Assembly: GCA_006384855.1 (NCBI GenBank)
Contig: VCJN01003503.1
Coordinates: 1 to 64,000 of the forward strand
Source of the DNA: Tetraselmis striata
Taxonomy: Eukaryota > Chlorophyta > Chlorodendrophyceae > Chlorodendrales > Chlorodendraceae
Direction: 5' to 3'
Length of the DNA stretch: 64,000 bases
This document shows positions 43,362-53,870 of the stretch, piece after piece. Position 1 is the first letter of the stretch; every line of letters begins with the position of its first letter. A program made the translations under genes and the position numbers. The notes under the pieces were generated by a model that was not told the origin of the DNA, made no database searches, and worked only from the letters and a program-made list of their open reading frames with translations.

Positions 43362-44490
43362 GCACTCCGCAAGCCTCGCCTCCATCCGCGTCGGAACCGG
43401 TAGCGCGCTAGTAAGTGTTGTTGTGTGCGCACATCGTGACAACATTACACGGTGGCAATTGCAATTATTAGCGGTGGATAATGCGTTTTCGAAATCGACA
43501 GAGAATGAGGCGGTGCTGGCGGAGTGCATTGGCGGTGCACATATTAGCGTGTTGCTGGGGTTTTGGCTGCATCGGACGCCGTATTCCTACCCATCCGGCA
43601 CGGAATGTCCGGTTTTCACACATTTGTGTGTTAATAAAGCAGTGTGAATATTACGCGTCTTTTACGCCGGGTGGATGGGCATCCGGCGTCCGATGCACCC
43701 CAATTATTTGCAGCACGCTACTCTACGCACCCCCAACGCACTCCGCAAGCCTCGCCTCCATCCGCGTCGGAACCGGTAGTAAGTGTTGTTGTGTGCGCAC
43801 ATCGTGACAACATTACACGGTGGCAATTGCAATTAGCGGTGGACAATGTGAAGGCGTTTTCGAAATCGACGGAGAATGTGGCGGTGCTGGCGGAGTGCAT
43901 TGGCGGTGCACAGAATAGCGTGTTGCTGGGGTTTTGGCTGCATCGGACGCCGTATTCCCACCCATCCGGCACGGAATGTCCGGTTTTCACACATTTGTGT
44001 GTTAATAAAGTGTGAATATTACGCGTCTTTTACGCCGGGTGGGTGGGCATCCGGCGTCCGATGCACCCCAATTATTTGCAGCACGCTACTCTACGCACCC
44101 CCAACGCACTCCGCAAGCCTCGCCTCCATCCGCGTCGGAACCGGTAGTAAGTGTTGTTGTGTGCGCACATCGTGACAACATTACACGGTGGCAATTGCAA
44201 TTAGCGGTGGGTAATGTGAAGGCGTTTTCGAAATCGACAGAGAATGAGGCGGTGCTGGCGGAGTGCATTGGCGGTGCATAGAATAGCGTGTTGCTGGGGT
44301 TTTGGCTGCATCGGACGCCGTATTCCCACCCATCCGGCACGGAATGTCCGGTTTTCACACATTTGCGTGTGAATATATATAGTGTGAATATTACGTAGGC
44401 GTCTTTTACGCTGGGTGGATGGGCATCCGGCGTCCGATGCACCCCGAATCTCACCAACACGCTACTCTACGCACCCCCAACGCATTCCGC
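43362..44490. repeat. Tandem array, three ~370-bp units plus a partial
   Basis: Units begin GCACTCCGCAAGCCTCGCCT at 43,362, 43,739 and 44,106; a diverged fourth start (GCATTCCGC) is at 44,482. Spacings are 377, 367 and 376. Each unit holds an inverted pair (GCATCGGACGCCG ... CGGCGTCCGATGC) with nested CCCACCCATCCGG/CCGGGTGGGTGGG arms. Confidence 0.92.
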
Positions 44491-45292
44491 CAGCCCCCCC
44501 TCTTTCCGCGCAGGTCCTACGTTCCATTGTATGTATATACATACGTACATGTATTGCTCCGAAACCAGCCCAAACTTTATGAGTGCACAAGTGTAAATGG
44601 GGGGGGGGGGGTGGGGGGGGGATGTGGCGGCGGGGCATCCACTCACACATACCCCGGCGATGCATGACAGATATTACATGCCGTGGCGGGTCGGCGGGCC
44701 GACCCAGCGGGCCGACCCGGCGGGGGGGGGGGGGGGGGGGGGCGTCTATTCAACACGTGCGACAGTGTCGTTTCGTGGAGCAGTATATGTGCCCGGCCTC
44801 ATTTATACCGCCCCCCTACCTGCGCTGCATGGTCTACCCCTAAGAATTACTTAGCACAAACCGCCATTACTTAATAGGAACCTAGCACAGCCAGGCTTAT
44901 ATGCCCGCTTTCCCGATCAACTTCTACGCACTTTCCGTCCCTCAACCGCCGGACATGGGGGTTAAGCCGCCAGCCTCGGCAGTTGCTTAGCCAGACTTGG
45001 CATCCCGTACCGTGTCCATGGCTTCGCAGCTCTGCCGCTGGCACACGCCGAGTCCGGCGCTTGCTGCCGCGGGGTTGCGCACGCATGCACGCACGGTAAT
45101 ACGCCGCCGACGCCGCCACGCTTACTTCCACCACCTTCGCCAGCCGCAGCTTCGCACGCCTTTCCGCCGACATACGAAACGCACGAATCCCCCCCCGTCC
45201 CCGCGTCATGTATATTATATTCGAGGCGACTATGCGGGGCGCAGCACACGCCGCGGCGTGGGTCGGCGGAGCGACAGGCGGCGGGAGCCCTA
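44491..45292. other. Spacer inside the CACTG element
   Basis: G runs at about 44,599-44,620 and 44,722-44,742. A minus frame 45,488-44,871 is open for 205 codons but is antisense to the Cys-rich ORF in part and has no domain character. Confidence 0.45.
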
Positions 45293-46099
45293 ATGGCCGG
45301 GCAGTATCCACACCCACACAGGCACCGCCGCTCACCTCCGACGCGGATGAACCGCCTCCCAAAGGAAACATGCCGGTTGGTGGTAAGCCCAGCAGGCGTG
45401 GAGATTTGGCGCCGGTACTGGTGCGACGGAGCTGTCGCGTCAGGAACCGCACCGCATGTGGAGCAACACATGGCGGTGCCGGCCCCACCTATGTCTAGGG
45501 CCACCTCCTCACAACACCCCGCCACGACGGCGTCGGCCACCGCCGACGGCGCCGTTGCGGGGGGGGACGCCCTGCCAGGCGACGATGAGGCGCCTGGTGC
45601 GCCGCGTCAGGAGGCGGAGGAGGCCGTGGTCGAGGCGACTGATCGGGCTGAGGGGGTTGTCGAGGCGAGCGAGGCTGCGCTCGCGCCACCCGCCCCGCAG
45701 CCACCTGCGGGACATGCCGACTTGCTCGTCGCCATGTTGACCGGAGCACTACGAGCAGTGGCGGGAGGCGGCCACATGCACTATCATGTGCGTGTCCTGG
45801 CCGGACGCCCGTCATGCGTGGACTGCGGCCAACGGACGGACTGGGAGTGTTGCTGCGACGGCACCCCGGCTTTGTGCGGCCCCAAGTACCCATGCATGGC
45901 GACCCATCAGCGGGCAGTCCCCTGCCCGACCACGGCCACGGTGAGGGCGGAGTTCCGCCATGTCAGGGACGCGTTCCACGACGCGACTCGCGCCGCCGTG
46001 TGTGAGGCTTCCGAGAAGGCACGCGCGGCTGGTAGGGTGCGCAGGGTGAGGCGGCGGACGGCCCAGGAGCTGAAGGAGAGCGAGACATGCCGTCAGTGA
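45293..46099 (+). CDS. Cys-rich ORF of the CACTG element
   Basis: 268 codons, open. The N-terminal half is Pro/Arg-rich, then Ala/Glu-rich (VVEATDRAEGVVEASEAAL). The C-terminal part has a compact Cys/His cluster, CVDCGQRTDWECCCDGTP, then LCGPKYPC and MATHQ, ending in a basic helix (GRVRRVRRRTAQELKE). The spacing resembles the Cys-rich C-terminal domain of piggyBac transposases such as the one at 51.2 kb, but no DDE core is attached. It could be the terminal exon of a larger gene or an accessory DNA-binding protein of the element. The start is uncertain; an ATG further inside (45,491) is equally possible. Confidence 0.5.
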   Translation: MAGQYPHPHRHRRSPPTRMNRLPKETCRLVVSPAGVEIWRRYWCDGAVASGTAPHVEQHMAVPAPPMSRATSSQHPATTASATADGAVAGGDALPGDDEAPGAPRQEAEEAVVEATDRAEGVVEASEAALAPPAPQPPAGHADLLVAMLTGALRAVAGGGHMHYHVRVLAGRPSCVDCGQRTDWECCCDGTPALCGPKYPCMATHQRAVPCPTTATVRAEFRHVRDAFHDATRAAVCEASEKARAAGRVRRVRRRTAQELKESETCRQ

Positions 46100-46143
46100 G
46101 GTCGGGCGCAATGTCATTGGGTGGGGCACACGGACGTGTAAAA

Positions 46144-46458
46144 CTTGCACTTTGCGCGTACTGCTGGGTTACATCCAGGCTGCGTCACACTATGCAACCG
46201 GAAAGGCTGCGTTGCTACTGCAAACAATGCGACGCCTCACTCTGTAGCAACCGCTGCCGCGCCTATCCCACAGCCGCTGCCCCCCCCCCCCCCCCCCCCC
46301 CCCCGCGCGGGATCCCCGCCATCAGCAGCTTGCACTTGCACTTTGCGCGTACTGCTGGGTTACATCCAGGCGGCGTCACACCGGAAAGGCTGCGTTGCTA
46401 CTGCAAACGATGCTACGCCTCACTCGGTAGCAACCGCTGCCCCGCCCATCCCACTCGG
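46144..46458. repeat. Two ~125-bp direct copies around a 25-nt C run
   Basis: CTTGCACTTTGCGCGTACTG begins both copies (46,144 and 46,335); the C run is 46,280-46,304. Confidence 0.9.
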
Positions 46459-46885
46459 GATGCTGAGAGCAGCTAAAGGGCACCGGGGGCGGGGCAAGAG
46501 GGAGCAGGGCCAATGATTGTGGAAGAGCGGGGACCCGCTTGCATGCCATCGTATAATATCTTGCACAATATCTGTTGCTGCACTCATATCTCACATCACT
46601 AGCTTAGCTATAGTGATCCCCCCCCCCCCCCCCCCGCACCGCGTACGCACAAGCCTGGGTATACGCATCAACTGCCCGCCGGGATGAGAAACTGGTATTG
46701 GTAGTGTGTCTGTGGGGTGGAGGGGGGGGGGCAAAAGAGCTGCCAATTGCTGCCAAGCTGGTGCGTTACATTGGGGCAGGCGCTGGGCAGACAATTGGGG
46801 CTCGCTTCAGAGCATTGTCTAGTGCCTATGCGGCTGCGCCGCCTCCGCCGCATGCAGACTCTGCGGGCTCACCAGCACCGCCACC

Positions 46886-49421
46886 TCAGTCATGCGGCCC
46901 TGCATCCCGCAGCCCGCCGCCGTCAGCCAGATCAGAGGTATCCAGAAGCCAGTGCTGGGGTTGTTGCGGCATGACCGCATAGTTTTCAGCGGCTGCCGTC
47001 CACAGCTTGTAATGCATCCCTTTCCGCCGATTCCGCTGTATGCGCTGTCTTGGCGCCGCGCTGCCCCGGCCGCCGCTGTCTTGGCGCCGCGCTGCCCCGG
47101 CCGCCGCTGTCTTGGCGCCGCGCTGCCCCGGCCGCCGCTGTCTTGGCGCCGCGCTGCCCCGGCCGCCGCTGTCTTGGCGCCGCGCTGCCCCGGCCGCCGC
47201 TGTCTTGGCGCCGCGCTGCCCCGGCCGCCGCTGTCTTGGCGCCGCGCTGCCCCGGCCGCCGCTGTCTTGGCGCCGCGCTGCCCCGGCCGCCGCGCCTTGG
47301 CGCCGCGCTGCCCCGGCCGCCGCGCCTTGGCGCCGCGCTGCCCCGGCCGCCGCGCCTTGGCGCCGCGCTGCCCCGGCCGCCGCGCCTTGGCGCCGCGCTG
47401 CCCCGGCCGCCGCGCCTTGGCGCCGCGCTGCCCCGGCCGCCGCTGTCTTGGCGCCGCGCTGCCCCGGCCGCCGCTGTCTTGGCGCCGCGCTGCCCCGGCC
47501 GCCGCTGTCTTGGCGCCGCGCTGCCCCGGCCGCCGCTGTCTTGGCGCCGCGCTGCCCCGGCCGCCGCTGTCTTGGCGCCGCGCTGCCCCGGCCGCCGCTG
47601 TCTTGGCGCCGCGCTGCCCCGGCCGCCGCGCCTTGGCGCCGCGCTGCCCCGGCCGCCGCGCCTTGGCGCCGCGCTGCCCCGGCCGCCGCGCCTTGGCGCC
47701 GCGCTCCCCCGGCCGCCGCGCCTTGGCGCCGCGCTCCCCCGGCCGCCGCGCCTTGGCGCCGCGCTGCCCCGGCCGCCGCGCCTTGGCGCCGCGCTGCCCC
47801 GGCCGCCGCGCCTTGGCGCCGCGCTGCCCCGGCCGCCGCGCCTTGGCGCCGCGCTGCCCCGGCCGCCGCGCCTTGGCGCCGCGCTGCCCCGGCCGCCGCG
47901 CCTTGGCGCCGCGCTGCCCCGGCCGCCGCGCCTTGGCGCCGCGCGGGGTATCGAGTCCTCCCCTCCCTAGTGAGCGCGTCCACCTGCGCCTTGCGCTCGG
48001 GGCCGTCCTCCTCCGTCACCACATTCTGCAACCCCCACCGCGTAACGAACCACGCAGCTCCTTGCATGCGCTTGTACATGTGCCCAAGCACCGCCTAGGG
48101 ACGCGAAGCTCCTTCTCGGTCATGATCGCCTTCACCCGGGCCTCCTCGAGCAGCGGACCGGCGTTAAGAATGGAAAACGTTTCCATGTGGTGCAAGCAGT
48201 CCTCCATGACCCAGCCGGACTGCACCGTCACCTTGCCTGACCCTGCAGTCATGGAGGGGAATGCCGTCACGCCCACGCCCACGCCCACGCCCACGCCCGG
48301 GGGGGGGGGGGGGGGGGTTACCTTTCGATTCTTGGACACTGCAAACGAAGGGCGCAACCCGCGTTCAAAGTTGCTGGGTATCGGGACTAAAGCCTGGCGC
48401 CGGTCTTCCTGCTTCATAGCTCGGAATCCAATGTGGCCCTGCACGGTGACAAATTTCCTCCAGAAGTCCCTTCCCAAGCCAAAAAAAAACAGGTGGAACG
48501 GCGCGAGGGGGAAGAGGTTGATCATGTTGACATAGCCCAGGACCACATGCACATGGCACACGCCATGGCAGCCAGTGTTCTGCTTGGCCTCCGCCAGCCG
48601 GGTTGTGTTGAACGCACGCCGGGCAAGGTGCGTGATTCACTGGACAAGTCATCGCCTTGATGGACGGTTACCAAGCGAGCCTCCCCGTCCGCATCCACAG
48701 TGGGGTGCTCCTGGGCAGCCGCCATAGCCTCCACAACCTGCCACGCCGACCGGGTGGGTGCGTGTGATTCCATACAACCGCAGGTGAGTGGTGCCACCAG
48801 CACACAGGCCGGGCCCACTCACCTCTGAACGCAGAAGGTCCACAATGTCACCGTCCTCGAAAACAGCGCGCCACTGGGTCGCCCCGCCGTAGTCCTCCAA
48901 CACCCACTCGGTAACGACGCCGGTTATCACGCCGTAGTGCCATACTCCCCGGAACTTCTTGGCGATGACCTTCATGTAGAAGTCGCCGGGATCGCCTTTC
49001 CATATCACGCCCTCATCGCGGGTTCGACGCCCGCCGGCGGCCACGCAGGCGCGTCGATGTCCATACCGTCTTCGCCAACGGGGTCCTCCCCCACGCCCAT
49101 CACATCGTCCACCTTCGAGCCGCCGTCGTCCGAGACCGGCGCCGGCGGGCCGTTTCCGACGGCTGCAGCTACTCCTGCTGCCGCGCTTGTTGCTGCTGTT
49201 GCTGCTGCTGCTGCTGCCGCCCCTGCTGCTGCTGGTTGTGATAAGGCGGCCTTGCGGCGCAACTTAGCCGCACGCTTCAACGAGTGGCTACAGTTCGGGT
49301 ATTTCCGGAAGTGCCGCTCTCGCGCCGTCCTTTCACTACTACCCGTCACGATGCCGTGGCAGTGCTTGCATGTGTACACGCCATCCTTCGACACACTCGC
49401 TATCCATCCCTTTGCCGGCAT
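46886..49421 (-). pseudogene. Transposase-like gene of the CACTG element, with frame breaks
   Basis: From ATG 49,421 the first block has a BED-like finger (YTCKHCHGIV ... RERHFRKYPNC), then an Ala-rich and acidic linker. After a frame change comes a Tudor/chromo-like segment (RGVWHYGVITGVV, then ATQWRAVFEDGDIVDLLRSE) ending at a GTGAGT donor (~48,829). The next exon (acceptor at ~48,740) leads after another shift into GYVNMINLFPLAPFHLFFFG, GRDFWRKFVTVQGHIGFRAM and SNFERGLRPSFAVSKNRK. A further exon follows (WVMEDCLHHMETFSILNAGP, then MYKRMQGAAWFVTRWGLQNV). The P..PFH...G...DFW pattern resembles the core of CACTA TNP2-type transposases, in keeping with the termini. The frame then runs through the 30/31-bp minisatellite. 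Identification is tentative. Confidence 0.5.
47045..47945. repeat. GC-rich minisatellite, 30 units of 30 or 31 bp
   Basis: The core CTTGGCGCCGCGCTGCCCCG is followed by a variable linker. 31-bp units carry CCGCTGT and 30-bp units CCGCGC. My count of blocks is 8 x 31, 5 x 30, 6 x 31, 11 x 30. No stop codon occurs in at least four of the six frames, which makes very long artificial ORFs on both strands. Confidence 0.95.
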
Positions 49422-50001
49422 GCCTGCTGCCGCGCGCGGGGGGCGGGGGGGGGGGGGTTGAGAGTTGGGGTGGATGTAACCCACCACCGGCAGGCAACAC
49501 AGATGCGAGTGCGCGGCTGTCCGCGCTTGATTCAACGGTGAGCGGCGGTGACCGTGAGGCGACCCCGTACTTCATGCGCGTGCTGGGGCGTTACACAATC
49601 ATCAGCAGTTAGGGCGGCTGCATTAAAACGCGCACCTACGAACACCACCTACCGCCTACCACCTACCGTACCACCTACATCCGCCCACACCTCCGCCCGT
49701 CGTGCCGCACATCGCGGCACACCGCGGGGTCAGCGGTCAGCGATGTGCGGTCAGCGATGTGCGGCGATGTGCAATGAGTGCGTACATCCGCCTGTACTTA
49801 GCCCGGGTGCTCCGCGTCGGCGGGCGACACGCGAGCCCGCGTGCGCATATCAATTTGATGAAATTATGGAAACGAGAAATTCATATAGTACTTTACAGGT
49901 CGCGCGCGATAGTCGTCGCTACTGGGTATGAAATCCACGTCCCTCGTCCGTCCCGTATCGTCCCCGTATGTCGTCGTTCGTCACCAGTAGGGCACATTTA
50001 C
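49422..50001. other. Right end region of the CACTG element
   Basis: Contains a G run near 49,446-49,457, a short CAGCGATGTGCGGT tandem at about 49,735-49,775 and no recognisable gene. Confidence 0.5.
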
Positions 50002-50023
50002 GTCACATCTGAATCTCACAGTG
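50002..50023 (-). repeat. Right terminal inverted repeat of the CACTG element
   Basis: Exact inverted match to 41,609-41,630, followed by TTC (50,024-50,026). Confidence 0.95.
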
Positions 50024-51823
50024 TTCAGCAAGGCGGCACCTGGAGCTGGCCCAGACACATGGCAGATGTTCACTCAGATGGTGGAGGACTTCAACCGCAA
50101 CAGGATGATGATGTTGGTGATGGGGGTGTGGATCACCTTCGACGAGGCCATGAGCGCGTACCAGCCACGCTCCACCAAGACTAGCGGCCTACCCAACATA
50201 TCATTCATCAAGCGCAAGCCCAAGCCGTTGGGCACTGAGGGCAAGACGGCGTGTGATTGTAAGACTGGTGTCATGATTCATTTTGAGATCCAGGAGGGCA
50301 GGGATGCTATGAGGCTGAAGGAGCACGCACATGAGCTGGGTGTGACTGCCGCCTGCACCCTGCGGATGGCTGAGCGATCTGCTCATGCAGGCGCGACTGT
50401 GCTGGGCGACAGCTGGTTTGCATCTGTCAAGGTACAACAACATAGATATCAATTCAGTACAATGCATGCCTGCATGTGAATGTGTGAAACTGATTATTTT
50501 GTTGGATGGTTGTGACATGCCGCAGTCGCTGTGGGCAAGACAGGCCGGCACTTCATTGGCTGTGTCAAGACATCCCACTCTCTGTACCCCAAGGCCTACC
50601 TGGAGTCACACCTGAAGGACAAGCCCGCCGGCAGTCGCATGGTTCTCCGCTCCACTGTTGAGGGTGTGGGCCTGATGGCAATCGGGTTAGTACAAGTACA
50701 ACAGGAGGAGGGTGTTATTCTTTCTGGCTACGGAGGGAGCTGGGGGGGTGCACGATGGCGAGCCGTACGTTCAACGTTGGGCTGACGACCTCAACAACAT
50801 CACCACCAGGCACATACCTCGTCCAGACGTGGTCTCGCAGTACTTCGCTCGGAGCCCGCGCGTCGACAACCACAACCAGAGCCGCCAGCACGACCTGATG
50901 TTGGAGGAGCTGTTGCTGACGCAGGACTGCTGGTTCCGCCTGCACACCACCATGGCCGGCATTCACGTCACCGACTGTTGGAAGCTCGCGAAGCACCACC
51001 TCCCGAGGCACCACCCACTCAAAGAGTCAACCGCTGTCAACTTCGCCGACCTGATGTGCAAGGCCCTGATATACAATGGGCTGACAGGGGAGGTGGAGCC
51101 GACTCGCAGGACCGAGCGCGTACTGGCCGACATCACCAACGAGCCACCCCCGCTGCCTCACAGCATCATGCACCTCGGCAAACGCCCCGGCAACGACAAC
51201 GCCACCAAGCAAGCCCGCTGCACTATGTGCCGTGTGGACGACGACAATGTGGGTTGGACGTCCTACAAGTGCCCGGACTGCGACATCCCTTTGTGCATTC
51301 CGAGCAAGAGGCGCAAGGGCGTCGCATGCTGGACCCGGCACCGCCGCATGACCGCCCAACAGCTCGCGGTTTACGGCGTCAACCGCCGCGCGGACTAGGC
51401 CGCCACCGGGGAACCCTCCCCGTACCCAAACCCCGTACCTCAAGACCTTCCTTCCCCGGTCGGCTGGCGGCTGTTGGTTGCTCCTCCGCAGTGCCCTGGC
51501 CGGAACCGGTGGTGTGATGCTGGTTCAGCGAGCTACAGCATCTTAGAGGGCGACGCTTCTGTTAGCAGCGCGGCCCGCGTAGTATTAGTAGTATGTAATT
51601 AAAATCCGTCAATGATGCCGACGCGACCCGTGTTGTATACTCGTGTTGTATATATACCATACAACATATTTGCTCGAGGCACTAGAGGCGCGCTACCATA
51701 TGAAGCGGTTGCTAACAATGGTGCTACGCCGCTTATTGCTTATTGCCTTCGCGTGATGAACTTTTCATCGCGACCGTGCGATTACCGTAACGGTATATCG
51801 TACGGCCGGTAGTCGCTAAATGA

Positions 51824-51938
51824 ATAAGGAATGAATAAGGATGAATAAGCCCTTGTTCCTTATTGGGTGTCACGCAAGGGGGTCCGCGGGCCCCCCCGTG
51901 ACACGCAATAAGGAATAAGAGCTTATTCATTCCTTATT
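51824..51938. repeat. Imperfect foldback with ~50-bp arms
   Basis: AATAAGGAATGAATAAG opens it and its complement closes it; the centre is a GC-rich stem (GTGTCACG ... CGTGACAC). It lies about 140 nt outside the piggyBac-like right end. Confidence 0.85.
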
Positions 51939-53870
51939 GACTGCGCGGGAACGTACATTTCCGGTGGGCGAAATTGACAGCGGTCAACGCGTTTCGGAGG
52001 GCGCCCACTCCATCAGCTAAACGGCTCATCTGGATCTAATGCGGGATGGTGTACCGGCCTCCCGCCACCACTCGCGTAGGGGATCTTGCGAACGCCAGCT
52101 CCTGGCGGCCGCCCATCCCTCCCTCGTTGGGCTCCCTCAGCCACACCCGCAGCCTCGCTTAAGCAGACCCAATGACGGAAGCACCCCTCTTTTCACCCAG
52201 CAAAGAACATGCCGGCTCAATCCGAGGCTGCAGCGGTGGCGTTCAGTCGCACGGAAGCCGCCACTGTCGCCGAGCGGCATGCTTTTTCGCAAATTCATTA
52301 CCGAGCCTGAACAATGACACGCACACGTATGGCTATTACAACGAGAGCCCACCAAACGCCACTTAAGGCTCCCCCACGCATGATGTCGTGTTCACATATG
52401 ACACATGGAAGGGCGCCGGCGGCCGGAAACAAAGGTGAGGGCTCATAATGGGCCAATCTACAATTGATGCTTGACAAGTGGGGCAAGACTTTTGTGGGCA
52501 GGTGTATCCACCTTATTTTGATGACAACCGCCTCGCCCCACCAATTATTGTCGACAAAACGCTGCAATCGGCAATTCTTTGGCATCGTAATTGCCTTAAA
52601 GGCCGCTTCACCCGCCAAGTCCCCCTGGAACATGTTTGAGAGTGTCTCTAAACGGCTTCGCGAGGTCGGTGGCGGGCCGGCGGGTGTACATGAACGTGGG
52701 CGGCGCCCTGTACCGGGAGGCGTGTCACTCGATCTGACGACGTCATGGCGCCTCGCGGGCCAGGTGCGTGCATAACCGCAACCACCAGCTTGCGGTCACT
52801 GTAATTCAAATTGAAATTGGATTACAACGTGCTGACGGGGTCTTTCCTGAACAAGAGGGGTGATGTTGCGCTCGTACCGGGTGATGCCATGCTGAACTGT
52901 TTTGCTGGCCAAAGTGAAATAGCGATTAGTGAATAATTATAGGAGCATGACGGGCCACCCCCTGGCACTTCTTATCAAGTGTAACAATGCCCATAAATGA
53001 TATAAGAGTTTCACCAGCAATCACCACGATGATATATGGGTGAGAGGTGCCCACACCACTACCCGGGTATCAATTGTGATACAGTGTCATCATCAGCTCG
53101 TATACCTCTATGCGCACCATTGTGCCGATATTGCGGTTTATGTGTTCAAATGCTTCCTCCGCTTTTTGTAAATGTCTTGCCGGAAAGTGATCAAGCCCAA
53201 CTGGTGAACTTGCCAAGTTTCTAGAGCACTGCTAACTAAAATCAGCAATATATTCCAATATAACAATAACGCAACCTAACTATGACCGTCCTCGCGCTTG
53301 CACGCATTTCTATAATTACTGTGTAATAAGCCAGAGGCTGGGGTACTTGAGGAAGTAGTAGCTATGATACGGTTTTCCACACAAGAGCCATCTACATGCT
53401 ATTATAAATCAATATAATTACTATTTGTCTATTTGAAATCAACAAGTTGCCGCCCGCAATTGCCGGCATCTCGACCTGCAATCTGCAGTAATGCCGCTCT
53501 ATTTATTACAGCGTCGTGGCAGCTATGATGGGGGTTTGAAAGTTTAAGACACACGGGCAACATTTCAATTTTGTCACGTCCCAAGATGACGCTTGCGGCC
53601 ACCAGAAAAAGCAAGATGGGGCGAGGCTTTCGATGAGCTTCTCACCAGAACCGCTCTCCGTGAATCGCGATGGCTGTCCGCGGCGGTGCTCAGCCGTGTG
53701 GCGTACGGGATGGCGGACGTATAATTATTACATGACTGCAGCACTCGAGAATCAACATCTGCGGGGCGATAGTGGAGGGGTGGCATTGCAGGCCGCCTTT
53801 GGCCGCGTGGCTTGGAGCTGCCTGTCAGACGCTCATTTTGGCGGGATTTTTATCCAGACACACGCGGTCG
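51939..53870. other. Intergenic; no gene recognised
   Basis: AT-richer from 52.8 kb on. Two opposing frames at 52.3-52.8 kb (minus GDLAGEAAFKAITMPKNC; plus RRVYMNVGGALYREACHS) look faintly protein-like but lack support. Confidence 0.45.

Larger units (their letters stand above)
41609..50023. mobile_element. 8.4 kb CACTG-type DNA transposon (probable EnSpm/CACTA) nested in the piggyBac gene
   Basis: Terminal inverted repeats of 22 bp without mismatch (starting CACTGTGAGATTCAGATG at both ends) and a 3-bp TTC duplication define both ends exactly. CACTA/G termini with 2-3-bp duplications are the EnSpm/CACTA signature. Inside are homopolymer-rich DNA, a 370-bp tandem array, a Cys-rich ORF (+), a 30/31-bp minisatellite and a minus-strand transposase-like gene with frame breaks. 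The superfamily call rests mainly on the ends. Confidence 0.85.
40132..51398 (+). pseudogene. piggyBac-family (DDE_Tnp_1_7) transposase, interrupted
   Basis: Exon 1 (40,132-40,356) encodes a Tudor/chromo-like strand set (KFGNVVESVANNKFRIRWDD). Exon 2 starts at 40,538, is Pro-rich, has an in-frame TAG at 40,865 and then enters the transposase N-terminal part (SEWVRFWGLVLAARQFNQKG, FQKYMPHWRFERIRALVKF). It is cut at 41,608 and resumes at 50,027 in the same frame with SKAAPGAGPDTWQMF. The catalytic core shows the first Asp in WITFDEAM and the second in GDSWFAS. Exon 3 (from 50,526) has FIGCVKTSHSLYPKAYLESH. The last block ends with the Cys-rich C-terminal domain (CTMCRVDDDNVGWTSYKCPD, then LC and WTRH) and stop at 51,396. 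A splice-phase mismatch at 50,431/50,526 and a shift near 50,686 are further lesions, so the gene is dead several times over. It would have cut and pasted the element. Confidence 0.88.
39913..51681 (+). mobile_element. piggyBac-like element interrupted by an 8.4 kb insertion
   Basis: The ends are inverted copies. The left end reads TGCCTCGGGCAAAAATGTTG from 39,913; the right end, complemented, reads TGCCTCGAGCAAATATGTTG from 51,681. Both continue into TTGTATATATACAAC palindromes (left 39,929-39,964, right about 51,636-51,665). The tetranucleotide CTAG flanks both ends directly (39,909-39,912 and 51,682-51,685) and could be a 4-bp target duplication. The internal gene is a DDE_Tnp_1_7 transposase. 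Without the insertion the element would be about 3.35 kb, a normal piggyBac size. Confidence 0.75.

Noticed and set aside
44871..45488. 205-codon minus-strand frame in the CACTG element
   Set aside because: Antisense to the Cys-rich ORF over part of its length and without any recognisable segment.
47045..47945. CRISPR-like array
   Set aside because: Units are contiguous with no unique spacers; the genome is eukaryotic.
46886..48535. Very long ORFs on both strands (up to 547 codons)
   Set aside because: They are produced by the stop-free 30/31-bp minisatellite; the repeated peptide is the same DNA read in rotating frames. Only the flanking non-repeat parts are considered.
52464..52775. Possible T1/BTB-like fragment (VYMNVGGALYREA) in plus DNA
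   Set aside because: A single short motif in a frame that stops at once; opposing frame equally plausible.
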